Origin: Paludibacteraceae bacterium
GTDB lineage: Bacteria > Bacteroidota > Bacteroidia > Bacteroidales > Paludibacteraceae
Direction of reading: 5' to 3'
DNA: 6,019 nt
Assembly (NCBI GenBank): GCA_018055865.1
Contig: JAGPGR010000124.1
Location: forward strand, 1 to 6,019
Below are positions 1 to 5,278 of the stretch, in pieces. The notes under the pieces are model-generated. The model saw only the letters and a list, made by a program, of their open reading frames with translations. It had not been told where the DNA came from and made no database searches. The position numbers and the translations under genes are program-made. How positions within the stretch are numbered: the first letter of the stretch is position 1; each line of letters opens with the position of its first letter.

Positions 1-2
1 GG

Positions 3-299
3 TTAGGACTCCTGATTTCCACCTTTGCCCATACGCAGCAACAGTCTATGTTTATTTCATTTTTCTTCATTATGATTCTTATCCTTCTAAGCGGACTGTT
101 TACCAATGTGGAAAGTATGCCACGCTGGGCATTCATTTTCTCGGATTTATTACCGATAACACACTTTATGCACGCAGTTCGTGCTATCGTTATCAAAGGA
201 AGTGCTTTTGCAGATATTTGGATGGATATGGTTTACATTGTCGGTTTTTCGATTGTGGCAATTACGGCGTCGGTGATTAATTATCACAAAACGGTGTGA
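3..299 (+). CDS. ABC-2 type transport permease, C-terminal 98 residues (5' end outside window)
   Basis: The reading frame is open from the left edge and ends in TGA at 297-299, so this is the tail of a longer inner-membrane protein. The visible part starts LGLLISTFAHTQQQSMFIS, which matches the conserved G-L-[LI]-I-S-x-x-x-x-[TN]-Q-Q-Q segment of ABC-2 permeases of the YhhJ/YbhR/YbhS type. A hydrophobic helix follows (FFFIMILILLSGLF), then the loop with E-S-M-P-x-W, the P-I-T-H-F motif and the V-I-K-G-S-x-F-A-D-I signature, and a final helix (VYIVGFSIVAITASVI). Family members form the membrane channel of ATP-driven exporters, often encoded with an HlyD-type adaptor, an ATPase and a TolC-like protein; those partners would lie upstream, outside the window. 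The substrate cannot be told from this tail. The class is secure, the subfamily is inferred. Confidence 0.9.
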   Translation, partial: LGLLISTFAHTQQQSMFISFFFIMILILLSGLFTNVESMPRWAFIFSDLLPITHFMHAVRAIVIKGSAFADIWMDMVYIVGFSIVAITASVINYHKTV

Positions 300-307
300 T
301 TTGGCAG

Positions 308-333
308 AAAAAAAAGGAAGAGTCACCTTCCTT
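308..333 (-). terminator. Intrinsic terminator of the MORN-repeat gene
   Basis: A 7-bp perfect stem (314-320 AAGGAAG with 327-333 CTTCCTT, 6-nt loop) is flanked on the left by an A-run at 308-315. Read on the minus strand this is a hairpin followed by about six T residues, 27 nt past the stop codon at 360. Read on the plus strand no T-run follows, so it serves the minus-strand gene better than the permease that converges on it. Confidence 0.7.
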
Positions 334-359
334 CCTGTTGTCAATTCCGAATTTGAAAA

Positions 360-839
360 TCAATATTTTTTCTCACCGGTTAATTCACCTTTTTCGTTCC
401 ACATACGCCAGACTCCTGTTTTTTTTCCATCCTGGTAATTCATTTCGTAGCGCATAGTTCCGTTTTCGTCCCAGATATGCCATACTCCGTGCTTTTTGTC
501 ATTTTTGTATTCTGCTTCAGAAATGAGCAAACCATTCACATGATAAGAACGCCATATTCCATGGAACAGCCCGTTTTTATAGGAGCGAATTTCTTTCGGT
601 TTTTTATTGTCAAAATATACCACATATATCCCTTCGGGCGAACCGTTTTTTATCTGCATTTCGAGTTTCAGCGTTCCATTGTCGTAGTATTCACGATATT
701 CACCAGTATAAAGTTGGTTTTGGGTGGCATCTGTGAAATAGACTCCGTCCTTTTCAACTATACTGCCAACAAATTGATTTTGAGCAGCAACGATGAGTGA
801 AATTACACACATCATCGATATAAAAATTATTTTTCTCAT
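360..839 (-). CDS. Secreted MORN_2-repeat protein (YwqK-antitoxin-like repeat family)
   Basis: A 159-residue protein starting at the ATG at 839-837. The frame stays open upstream to 920, but this start puts a classical signal peptide at the very N-terminus (MRK, hydrophobic residues 4-17, then VAA|Q), so cleavage after Ala19 and export to the periplasm or beyond is likely. Cys11 sits inside the hydrophobic stretch, so it is not a lipobox. The mature part (about 43-159) is built from five 22-24-residue repeats of the pattern G-x-[WY]-x-x-[WY]-x-x-N-G-x-x-x-x-E-x-x-Y-x-x-G: YTGEYREYYDNG, EGIYVVYFDNK, HGIWRSYHVNG, HGVWHIWDENG and TGVWRMWNEKG. This is the MORN_2 repeat, whose members are often auto-labelled 'toxin-antitoxin system YwqK family antitoxin'. 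The exported location and the absence of a toxin gene nearby argue against an antitoxin role. Its function is unknown; a structural or binding role in the envelope is inference. Confidence 0.85.
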   Translation of the reverse strand: MRKIIFISMMCVISLIVAAQNQFVGSIVEKDGVYFTDATQNQLYTGEYREYYDNGTLKLEMQIKNGSPEGIYVVYFDNKKPKEIRSYKNGLFHGIWRSYHVNGLLISEAEYKNDKKHGVWHIWDENGTMRYEMNYQDGKKTGVWRMWNEKGELTGEKKY

Positions 840-857
840 GATACTAATATTATTTAT

Positions 858-934
858 TGTAACGCTTTTGAAATCATGCCGAAATATTATTGTAACATTT
901 CTGAAACAAAGATAAAACATTCCTGTAACATTGT
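858..934 (+). promoter_or_regulatory. Seven-unit 11-bp direct-repeat array (PhoB/OmpR-type operator candidate)
   Basis: Units begin at 858, 869, 880, 891, 902, 913 and 924, exactly 11 bp apart. Their first eight bases are TGTAACGC, TGAAATCA, CGAAATAT, TGTAACAT, TGAAACAA, TAAAACAT and TGTAACAT. Columns 4 and 5 are A in all seven, columns 1 and 2 are T and G in six, and column 6 is always C or T. The three best units (858, 891, 924) are 33 bp apart, three helical turns. Head-to-tail sites at 11-bp period are the binding mode of PhoB/OmpR-family response regulators. The units read along the + strand, opposite to the MORN-repeat gene that starts at 839, and a candidate -7 element of that gene lies inside the array. 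Identity of the regulator is inferred. Confidence 0.6.
907..914 (-). promoter_or_regulatory. Candidate -7 promoter element of the MORN-repeat gene
   Basis: On the minus strand these bases read TATCTTTG, a full match to the Bacteroidota sigma-ABfr -7 consensus TAnnTTTG. They would give a transcript starting near 900 with a 5' leader of about 60 nt. No clear TTG/TTTG -33 element stands 19-21 bp upstream; instead a unit of the repeat array occupies 924-931, as is common at promoters that depend on an activator. Confidence 0.5.
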
Positions 935-1050
935 TTGCTAAAAAAACAGGCTATGGTGTAAATTTAATATGTGTTACAAAAATTCAATTGAAAATGTACA
1001 AATAAAAAACCCGGAATGCAAAGTTTGGATTTATTTTAGAAAACTAAAAA
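935..1050. other. A/T-rich intergenic remainder, no gene seen
   Basis: Between the repeat array and the operon terminator I find no ORF of note and no convincing RNA gene. The stretch holds an isolated TGTTACA at 972-978 (inverted relative to the array units, and out of its 11-bp phase) and a 10-bp palindrome TTCAATTGAA at 983-992. Both could be extra protein-binding sites of the same control region, but each is short enough to arise by chance. Confidence 0.4.
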
Positions 1051-1086
1051 TTCAATAAGACTTCATTCACATAAAGTCTTATTGAA
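1046..1086 (-). terminator. Strong intrinsic terminator of the receptor-lipoprotein operon
   Basis: A perfect 13-bp inverted repeat, TTCAATAAGACTT at 1051-1063 and AAGTCTTATTGAA at 1074-1086, encloses a 10-nt loop. On the minus strand it is followed directly by five T residues (1050-1046) and lies 20 nt past the lipoprotein stop codon. The plus strand has no T-run after the stem, so it is read as a one-way terminator. Confidence 0.85.
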
Positions 1087-1106
1087 CTTATTGTGCTTTA
1101 ATTCAA

Positions 1107-2141
1107 TTACTTGAACCAGGTCCAGCTTGTAATATCAAGTTTTCCTTTTTGATAAGTAGCAGTGATGCTTGCAGCTAAATTTTCAATCAAAATTCCTGTG
1201 AGTGGAGCATTGTTAGGAGTATCAATAATTTTTGAATAACCTTCCAGATGAAGGTTTGTGAAAGTTCCACCGGAAGTTTTCTTAAACTGTAATGCAGTTC
1301 CTACACCTGAAGGATTTGTATTGATAGCTGTCAGGTTGACGAGTTTAGGGTTTGCGTTGGGGCCATCAGCTTCTACAACCGTAGAAAAACCATTGATAGT
1401 GTGTTTGACGTATGCATTTGTTACAGTTCCATTCCAGCCTTCTGTCCAGTCAATCGCATCATCTTCGTTGTTTTCCAGGTAAAGATTACTTACAGAAACT
1501 GTTCCTCCGAAGAATTCAACTCCATCGTCAGCACCGTTGATAATGGCTACATTGCTGATTTGTGTAGATGAACCAACAGCATACATTGTCAAACCATTGT
1601 ATTCTGATTCCGTGTTAATTTTAGCTCCTGAACCTTTGATGACAAGATAAGAGATAGAACCGGAATTGTCATTATCCACTGTTCCGCCGTATTTGAAGTT
1701 ACCTACTTCAGCTGTAGCATTAGCTCCTGCACTGGTAGTAGCTTTTCCGCAAATTGTCAGTCCACCCCAATCCTGAGGATTTCCATTCAGAGACGACATT
1801 ACAACCGGAGCAGCAGAAGTTCCGTTGATGTTGATTTTTCCACCCATCATCACTGCTATATAGGTTTCTGTAGCTTGTCCTGCAGCTGCTGTAGCCGTAA
1901 TTTTGGTTCCGGCCGGAACAGTCAACGTGACACCATCGTTTACAATAAAGGAACCTGTGAGTTTATAATTAGTTGAAGCCTTGAGTGTAACGCTCTCATT
2001 TAATACACCTTTGAGCTCGCCACTATTTATTAATTCAACCACAGGGTCAACTTCTTCCACTGGGTCTTCACCTGTACAGCTTACAAACAACAACGTTGTT
2101 AGAACCGCCATCATGCCGAGAATAAAAAGATTTTTTTTCAT
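1107..2141 (-). CDS. Surface-type lipoprotein, right-handed beta-helix family, partner of the TonB receptor
   Basis: A 344-residue protein. Residues 1-22 are a lipoprotein signal peptide (MKKN, hydrophobic core, lipobox FVSC with Cys22 as the lipidated residue). The sequence after Cys22 is TGEDPVEEVDP; acidic residues this close to the lipidated Cys resemble the lipoprotein export signal that sends Bacteroidota lipoproteins to the outside of the outer membrane. From about 45 on the chain is rich in short V/I/L beta strands alternating with G/N/D turns, typical of parallel beta-helices. Recognisable family motifs are TVPAGTKI (74-81), DWGGLTICG (124-132), NGLTMYAVGS (182-191), DDGVEFFGGT (205-214) and EDDAIDW (226-232). 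I know this pattern from uncharacterised bacterial lipoproteins, some misnamed 'multidrug transporter'. The gene begins 38 nt after the receptor stop with no terminator between, so the two are co-transcribed. A role in capturing a ligand for the receptor is inference; the ligand is unknown. Confidence 0.85.
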   Translation of the reverse strand: MKKNLFILGMMAVLTTLLFVSCTGEDPVEEVDPVVELINSGELKGVLNESVTLKASTNYKLTGSFIVNDGVTLTVPAGTKITATAAAGQATETYIAVMMGGKININGTSAAPVVMSSLNGNPQDWGGLTICGKATTSAGANATAEVGNFKYGGTVDNDNSGSISYLVIKGSGAKINTESEYNGLTMYAVGSSTQISNVAIINGADDGVEFFGGTVSVSNLYLENNEDDAIDWTEGWNGTVTNAYVKHTINGFSTVVEADGPNANPKLVNLTAINTNPSGVGTALQFKKTSGGTFTNLHLEGYSKIIDTPNNAPLTGILIENLAASITATYQKGKLDITSWTWFK

Positions 2142-2179
2142 TTTTTTAAAATTTTTAATTGTTGATAGATTTTATTTTT

Positions 2180-4936
2180 CTAGAATTTATAATTTACAGA
2201 TACTTGTAATTTAAGTCCTTTCCTGTGTGAGTCCACTACGAAGTTTGTAACTTCCCGCGAGTTCAGATCTCTTAGGTTTTGAGTTAGTTGCATTTCGGGA
2301 TTCAATATATTTCTTGCTACCAGTTTCAGTGTCAGTTTTTCCGAAAGCTCTTTACTCAACACAGCATCCAGCGTAATGTATCCCTTTTCGATAATATCAT
2401 CGTTATATAAATAGTCTCTGTTGACGGCGTCTTTCGGGCTTCCCATAGCAAATATCTTGTCGGAAGAGAAATTCCCGGTAATACTTGCCAGCCATTTCTG
2501 GTTGTAATTTTCATAATTCAACGAAATATTAGCGATATATTCAGCAGCTCCCTGCAAGCCGGATGAGGTTTTGTTGTTGTACTGAAATTGTTCGAGCAAA
2601 TCTTGTTTTACCCACATTCTCGTACCGTTCAATATCATTCTGAATGCATTATCGGTTGATTTGTACAAATTGAGTCTTGCTTCCAGTTCTACACCGTACA
2701 CATTTGCCTGCTCACCTGTATTGGCGTAAACCAGGTAACCTGCTCCTCCGGTTAAAGCTGTGATATTAATCGGGTCTTTTATATTCTTGTAAAACACAGC
2801 CCCGGAAATCAGTTCGTCGTTACTTTTGAAATATTCCCATTTCAGGTCGGCATTATAATTGACAGATGCTCTCAGTTCGGGTGTTCCCTGAATGATGGTA
2901 CTATTTGGAGATGTGTAAGCAAACGGAGCAATTTCCTTGAACTCCGGCAAAGTAATCGTTTTACTACCCGAAAACCTCAGGTAATGTTTATCGTTTAGTT
3001 CGTATTTCAAGTTGAAACTTGGATATAACTCACTGTATGTCCTTTCAATTCGTGGTTTACGCAGCGGGTCATCATTATTAATTTTCCATTTTACGTTAAT
3101 CAAATCAATTTCGTATCTCAACCCTGCGTTCCCTTCGAGCTTGCCCAAATCAAATCCAACACTGGTAAAAGCTGCGTAAGCATTCAAACCGGCATCGTAC
3201 ATGTCGGGGGGAATTGTTTTTATTAAATCATCTGAAAAAGACGATCCGGGAAAAATAGAAGAGATATTGTCAACATTAGGTTCAGCTGTAATTCCCCGCA
3301 AATCCACACCTACGAAATCAGCTTCAAAATCTCTGATTTTATTTCTGAAATTGAGTCCGCTGTTTATGTAAATATCTTTCTTGTTTATCTTGAAATCATA
3401 CCGATTTTTCACATATCCGTTTATCTCTTTATCATTTATTTCCTGACTTGATTTACGGTTTTCGAAATCGGATATCCGGTATGAAAAATATAGTTCGTTG
3501 TTATAAAATCCGGTATAAGTCCTTATTCTGTTAGGTTCATCTGCACCTGCCAGATTAAAGCCCACTCCCCAATCCAGCTTATTGTTCTCCGATAAATTAT
3601 GTTCTCCGAGCAACTGATTCACGAGTAAGCGGGTGGTTCTTGTATTCATATCCCGTGCAAAGAACGAATCTGAAATCTGATCCATATCGAATTTGTACCC
3701 TTTCCCGTCTCTTCCCTGCTCGTACACATTATCGAAAAGTTTATTTACCAGTAAAAAATTGTAATTCAGCTTATTATTTCCGTTTAACCGATAAGAGAAA
3801 TTCATCAATCCGGTAAAATTTTCGTTGAAAGTCCAGGATTCTGTATCCAAAAAATCAGAATAAACCGTATTGGCATTGAATCGCCTGTAAATTCCTGCAG
3901 AATAGCTAAAGTCTCTCTTATAAGACAATGTGTAGAAAATACTTAATGGTTTTTCGAACAAATCAAATTTTAATCCCCCAAGCGTAGAAATTCCAAAATC
4001 AACAGGCATTTTTCTTTTACCCGGATCCCAGGATTGTTTGGTTATCGCTTGAACCAACGTTTGTGGACGACTGTAAAATGACATGAATGAATTATTCAAA
4101 TTGGGTGAGGTGCTGAAATTATTAAAAACGTTTTTGTTCAAAACGCCCGAATTAAGACCACCCTGCAGTTCTATCGAAAATCCGGCTGTAAACTCCTTTG
4201 AAACTATGTTGACATTACCTGCTGACTGATCAATATACGACTCCGGATCGTAGGTTTTACTTATCCCAACGTTCTGAATTACACTTGTTTCGAAAAGACC
4301 AAGATCAATATTTTTCTTATCAACATCATCCGATGGAACGGGTAATCCATTCATTGTAGTTGATAAATATCTGTCACCTAATCCACGCACGTACACTTCG
4401 CCGGAACTTCCGCTTCTGACCACTCCGGTAATCTTACCGGCAGCTGTAGCAGCATCAGAGACTCCCTGCATCGACAATTGTTTTGCTCCCACGCTTTCCC
4501 GAATCAGAGTCGCTTTCTTTTGCTCCATCATTAGTACTATGTCTGATTCCCTCTTTGCATTTGCTACTACCTGCACTTCATTCAGACTGATATCTGCAGA
4601 TTCCATACTAATATCAACAAGTGTTGGTTTATCCGCTTCCACTACTACTCCAGATTTCGTGTGCGATTTGTAAGAAATGTAAGAAATATTCAGAGTGTAA
4701 GTACCGGATTTTACATTTGGAATGGTGTAATTACCGTCGAAATCGGTTGCACTTCCGGTAGTTGTGCCGCTGATAGTGACAGCAGCACCAATCAAAGGTT
4801 CGCTGTTTTTAGAGTCAGTTACTTTGCCTGTAATGCTTCCATTCTGAGCAGTCAGGCTGTTTGTCAGTAAAAGAAGCAAAGCAACAAATACGTTTTTATT
4901 TAAGACTTCAGTTGCGAATAAAACTTTTCTTTTCAT
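2180..4936 (-). CDS. TonB-dependent outer-membrane receptor with N-terminal carboxypeptidase-regulatory-like domain
   Basis: A full-length 918-residue receptor. The signal peptide (1-30) has its hydrophobic core at VFVALLLLL and probable cleavage LTA|Q31. Residues 33-115 form a CarboxypepD_reg-like (CarbopepD_reg_2) domain: GSITGKVTDSK, EPLIGAAVTI, TDFDGNYTIPNV, SGTYTLNISYISY. The plug domain follows at about 130-250, with DAATAAGKITGVV (161-173), the hallmark VYVRGLGDRY (181-190), NGLPVPSDD and AGNVNIVSKEF. The rest is a 22-strand-type beta-barrel with many aromatic-ended strands, ending NYKF with the terminal Phe expected for outer-membrane proteins. The V-R-G-L-G-[ED]-R-Y plug marks a receptor subfamily distinct from classical SusC, and the partner downstream is a beta-helix lipoprotein rather than a SusD. 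Such receptors import scarce ligands using TonB-ExbBD energy; the ligand here cannot be read from sequence. The ATG at 4936 is chosen because it gives a complete signal peptide. A repeat-type operator lies just upstream. Confidence 0.93.
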   Translation of the reverse strand: MKRKVLFATEVLNKNVFVALLLLLTNSLTAQNGSITGKVTDSKNSEPLIGAAVTISGTTTGSATDFDGNYTIPNVKSGTYTLNISYISYKSHTKSGVVVEADKPTLVDISMESADISLNEVQVVANAKRESDIVLMMEQKKATLIRESVGAKQLSMQGVSDAATAAGKITGVVRSGSSGEVYVRGLGDRYLSTTMNGLPVPSDDVDKKNIDLGLFETSVIQNVGISKTYDPESYIDQSAGNVNIVSKEFTAGFSIELQGGLNSGVLNKNVFNNFSTSPNLNNSFMSFYSRPQTLVQAITKQSWDPGKRKMPVDFGISTLGGLKFDLFEKPLSIFYTLSYKRDFSYSAGIYRRFNANTVYSDFLDTESWTFNENFTGLMNFSYRLNGNNKLNYNFLLVNKLFDNVYEQGRDGKGYKFDMDQISDSFFARDMNTRTTRLLVNQLLGEHNLSENNKLDWGVGFNLAGADEPNRIRTYTGFYNNELYFSYRISDFENRKSSQEINDKEINGYVKNRYDFKINKKDIYINSGLNFRNKIRDFEADFVGVDLRGITAEPNVDNISSIFPGSSFSDDLIKTIPPDMYDAGLNAYAAFTSVGFDLGKLEGNAGLRYEIDLINVKWKINNDDPLRKPRIERTYSELYPSFNLKYELNDKHYLRFSGSKTITLPEFKEIAPFAYTSPNSTIIQGTPELRASVNYNADLKWEYFKSNDELISGAVFYKNIKDPINITALTGGAGYLVYANTGEQANVYGVELEARLNLYKSTDNAFRMILNGTRMWVKQDLLEQFQYNNKTSSGLQGAAEYIANISLNYENYNQKWLASITGNFSSDKIFAMGSPKDAVNRDYLYNDDIIEKGYITLDAVLSKELSEKLTLKLVARNILNPEMQLTQNLRDLNSREVTNFVVDSHRKGLKLQVSVNYKF

Positions 4937-4962
4937 TAGAATGAGTTCATAAATTTTCGCTG

Positions 4963-4970
4963 CAAAATTC
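4963..4970 (-). promoter_or_regulatory. Candidate -7 promoter element of the receptor operon
   Basis: On the minus strand the bases read GAATTTTG, one mismatch from TAnnTTTG. Transcription would start near 4956, leaving a leader of about 20 nt before the receptor ATG. There is no -33 element; a TGTAACAT unit sits 8 bp upstream, where an activator would stand in for it. The element is weak on its own, consistent with activator dependence. Confidence 0.4.
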
Positions 4971-4978
4971 CCTGTTTT

Positions 4979-5029
4979 ATGTTACAGAAAAGTGTAATTG
5001 ATATTACAATTGATGAAAAGTATGTTACA
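4979..5029 (-). promoter_or_regulatory. Helix-phased TGTAACAT repeats upstream of the receptor operon (PhoB/OmpR-type operator candidate)
   Basis: Read on the minus strand, strong units TGTAACAT (5029-5022), TGTAATAT (5008-5001) and TGTAACAT (4986-4979) are spaced 21 and 22 bp apart, two helical turns each. Weaker units fill the intermediate 11-bp positions (TTTCATCA from 5018, TTACACTT from 4997), and ATTAACCA from 5040 extends the series upstream. Units run in the same direction as the receptor gene, and the proximal one lies just above the -7-like element, the geometry of an activated promoter. The same word forms the array at 858-934. The middle contains a 16-bp dyad, TGTAAT-TGAT-ATTACA (4993-5008 on the + strand), which could alternatively be a CRP/FNR-type site. 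Confidence 0.55.
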
Positions 5030-5151
5030 ATGTGGTTAATGGAAGCGTAAATCAGGAAGTTTGAAGATGGAAGATGGAAGTAGTAGGTTTGTAGTTTTAC
5101 CTGAACATTAAATCTCTTGGTTCTAAAAGTTTAATATCAGAAAATCTTTTC
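5030..5151. other. Divergent intergenic region between receptor operon and CDF gene
   Basis: The whole gap between the two divergent genes is 342 bp. Its left part holds the receptor promoter and repeat operator, its right part the CDF promoter and possible leader ORF. This middle part contains no gene I can support. Its only visible structure is a short heptad tandem at 5063-5083 and a probable -33 element for the + strand promoter at 5130-5133. Confidence 0.5.
5063..5083 (+). repeat. Short 7-bp tandem repeat
   Basis: Two perfect copies of GAAGATG (5063-5069 and 5070-5076) are followed by a degenerate third, GAAGTAG (5077-5083). It lies in non-coding DNA between the two divergent promoters. 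No function is evident; it may be simple slippage. Confidence 0.5.
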
Positions 5152-5159
5152 TACTTTTG
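5130..5159 (+). promoter_or_regulatory. Promoter of the CDF transporter gene
   Basis: TACTTTTG at 5152-5159 is a full match to the Bacteroidota -7 consensus TAnnTTTG. TTTA at 5130-5133, 18 bp before it, is one base off the -33 element TTTG. Transcription would begin near 5166, giving a leader of about 113 nt before the CDF start codon, long enough to hold the 24-codon ORF at 5178. Confidence 0.6.
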
Positions 5160-5177
5160 CATTATTAAAAAAATAAA

Positions 5178-5252
5178 ATGAAACTATCGCATCAAACACA
5201 GAATACACGGATTTCCGATGTGAAATCTGTCGTTTCCAACTGTAGATTGTAA
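5178..5252 (+). CDS. Possible 24-codon leader peptide upstream of the CDF gene
   Basis: An ATG at 5178, about 12 nt after the predicted transcript start and preceded by the A-rich run usual for Bacteroidota initiation sites, opens a frame beginning MKLSHQTQNTRISDVK and ending SNCRL before TAA at 5250-5252. The CDF start codon follows 26 nt later. The ORF contains a hairpin (5207-5215 with 5222-5230, nine pairs including one G-U). The left arm GATTTC could instead pair with a second GAAATC at 5258-5263, just before the CDF gene. This would suit a translation-dependent leader, but the ORF is short and could be chance. I do not recognise the peptide. Confidence 0.3.
   Translation: MKLSHQTQNTRISDVKSVVSNCRL
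5207..5230 (+). other. Hairpin in the CDF leader
   Basis: ACGGATTTC (5207-5215) pairs with GAAATCTGT (5222-5230) through nine pairs, one of them G-U, over a 6-nt loop. No T-run follows, so it is not an intrinsic terminator. The same left arm can pair with GAAATC at 5258-5263 over six bases, giving two mutually exclusive structures in the leader. Confidence 0.35.
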
Positions 5253-5278
5253 CTAAAGAAATCGTAAATAACAATATT

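Noticed and set aside
150..344. 64-codon minus-strand open frame
   Set aside because: Antisense to the ABC permease and runs through the terminator hairpin.
477..800. 107-codon open frame on the + strand
   Set aside because: Lies wholly antisense to the MORN-repeat gene; no family resemblance and composition typical of a shadow frame.
840..920. In-frame N-terminal extension of the MORN-repeat gene to an ATG at 920
   Set aside because: The extension would bury the signal peptide behind 27 residues and would run through the promoter and repeat array; the ATG at 839 gives a clean signal peptide.
935..1086. Small RNA on the + strand ending at the 13-bp hairpin
   Set aside because: The hairpin has no T-run on the + strand and no good + strand promoter precedes it; it is explained as the minus-strand operon terminator.
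1258..1482. 74-codon open frame on the + strand, and a second at 1981-2214
   Set aside because: Both are antisense to the lipoprotein gene, and the second runs into the operon gap; no recognisable domain or start context.
4661..4870. 69-codon open frame on the + strand
   Set aside because: Antisense to the carboxypeptidase-regulatory-like domain of the receptor; no independent support.
5063..5083. GAAGATG tandem as the start of a CRISPR or regulatory array
   Set aside because: Under three 7-bp copies with no spacers and no link to promoter positions; simple slippage is enough.
5248..5253. TGTAAC upstream of the CDF gene as a third operator of the same regulator
   Set aside because: It is a single copy without 11-bp-phased companions and falls inside the transcript. 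The same word or its complement also occurs inside coding regions (near 1419 and 2245), so single copies carry little weight.
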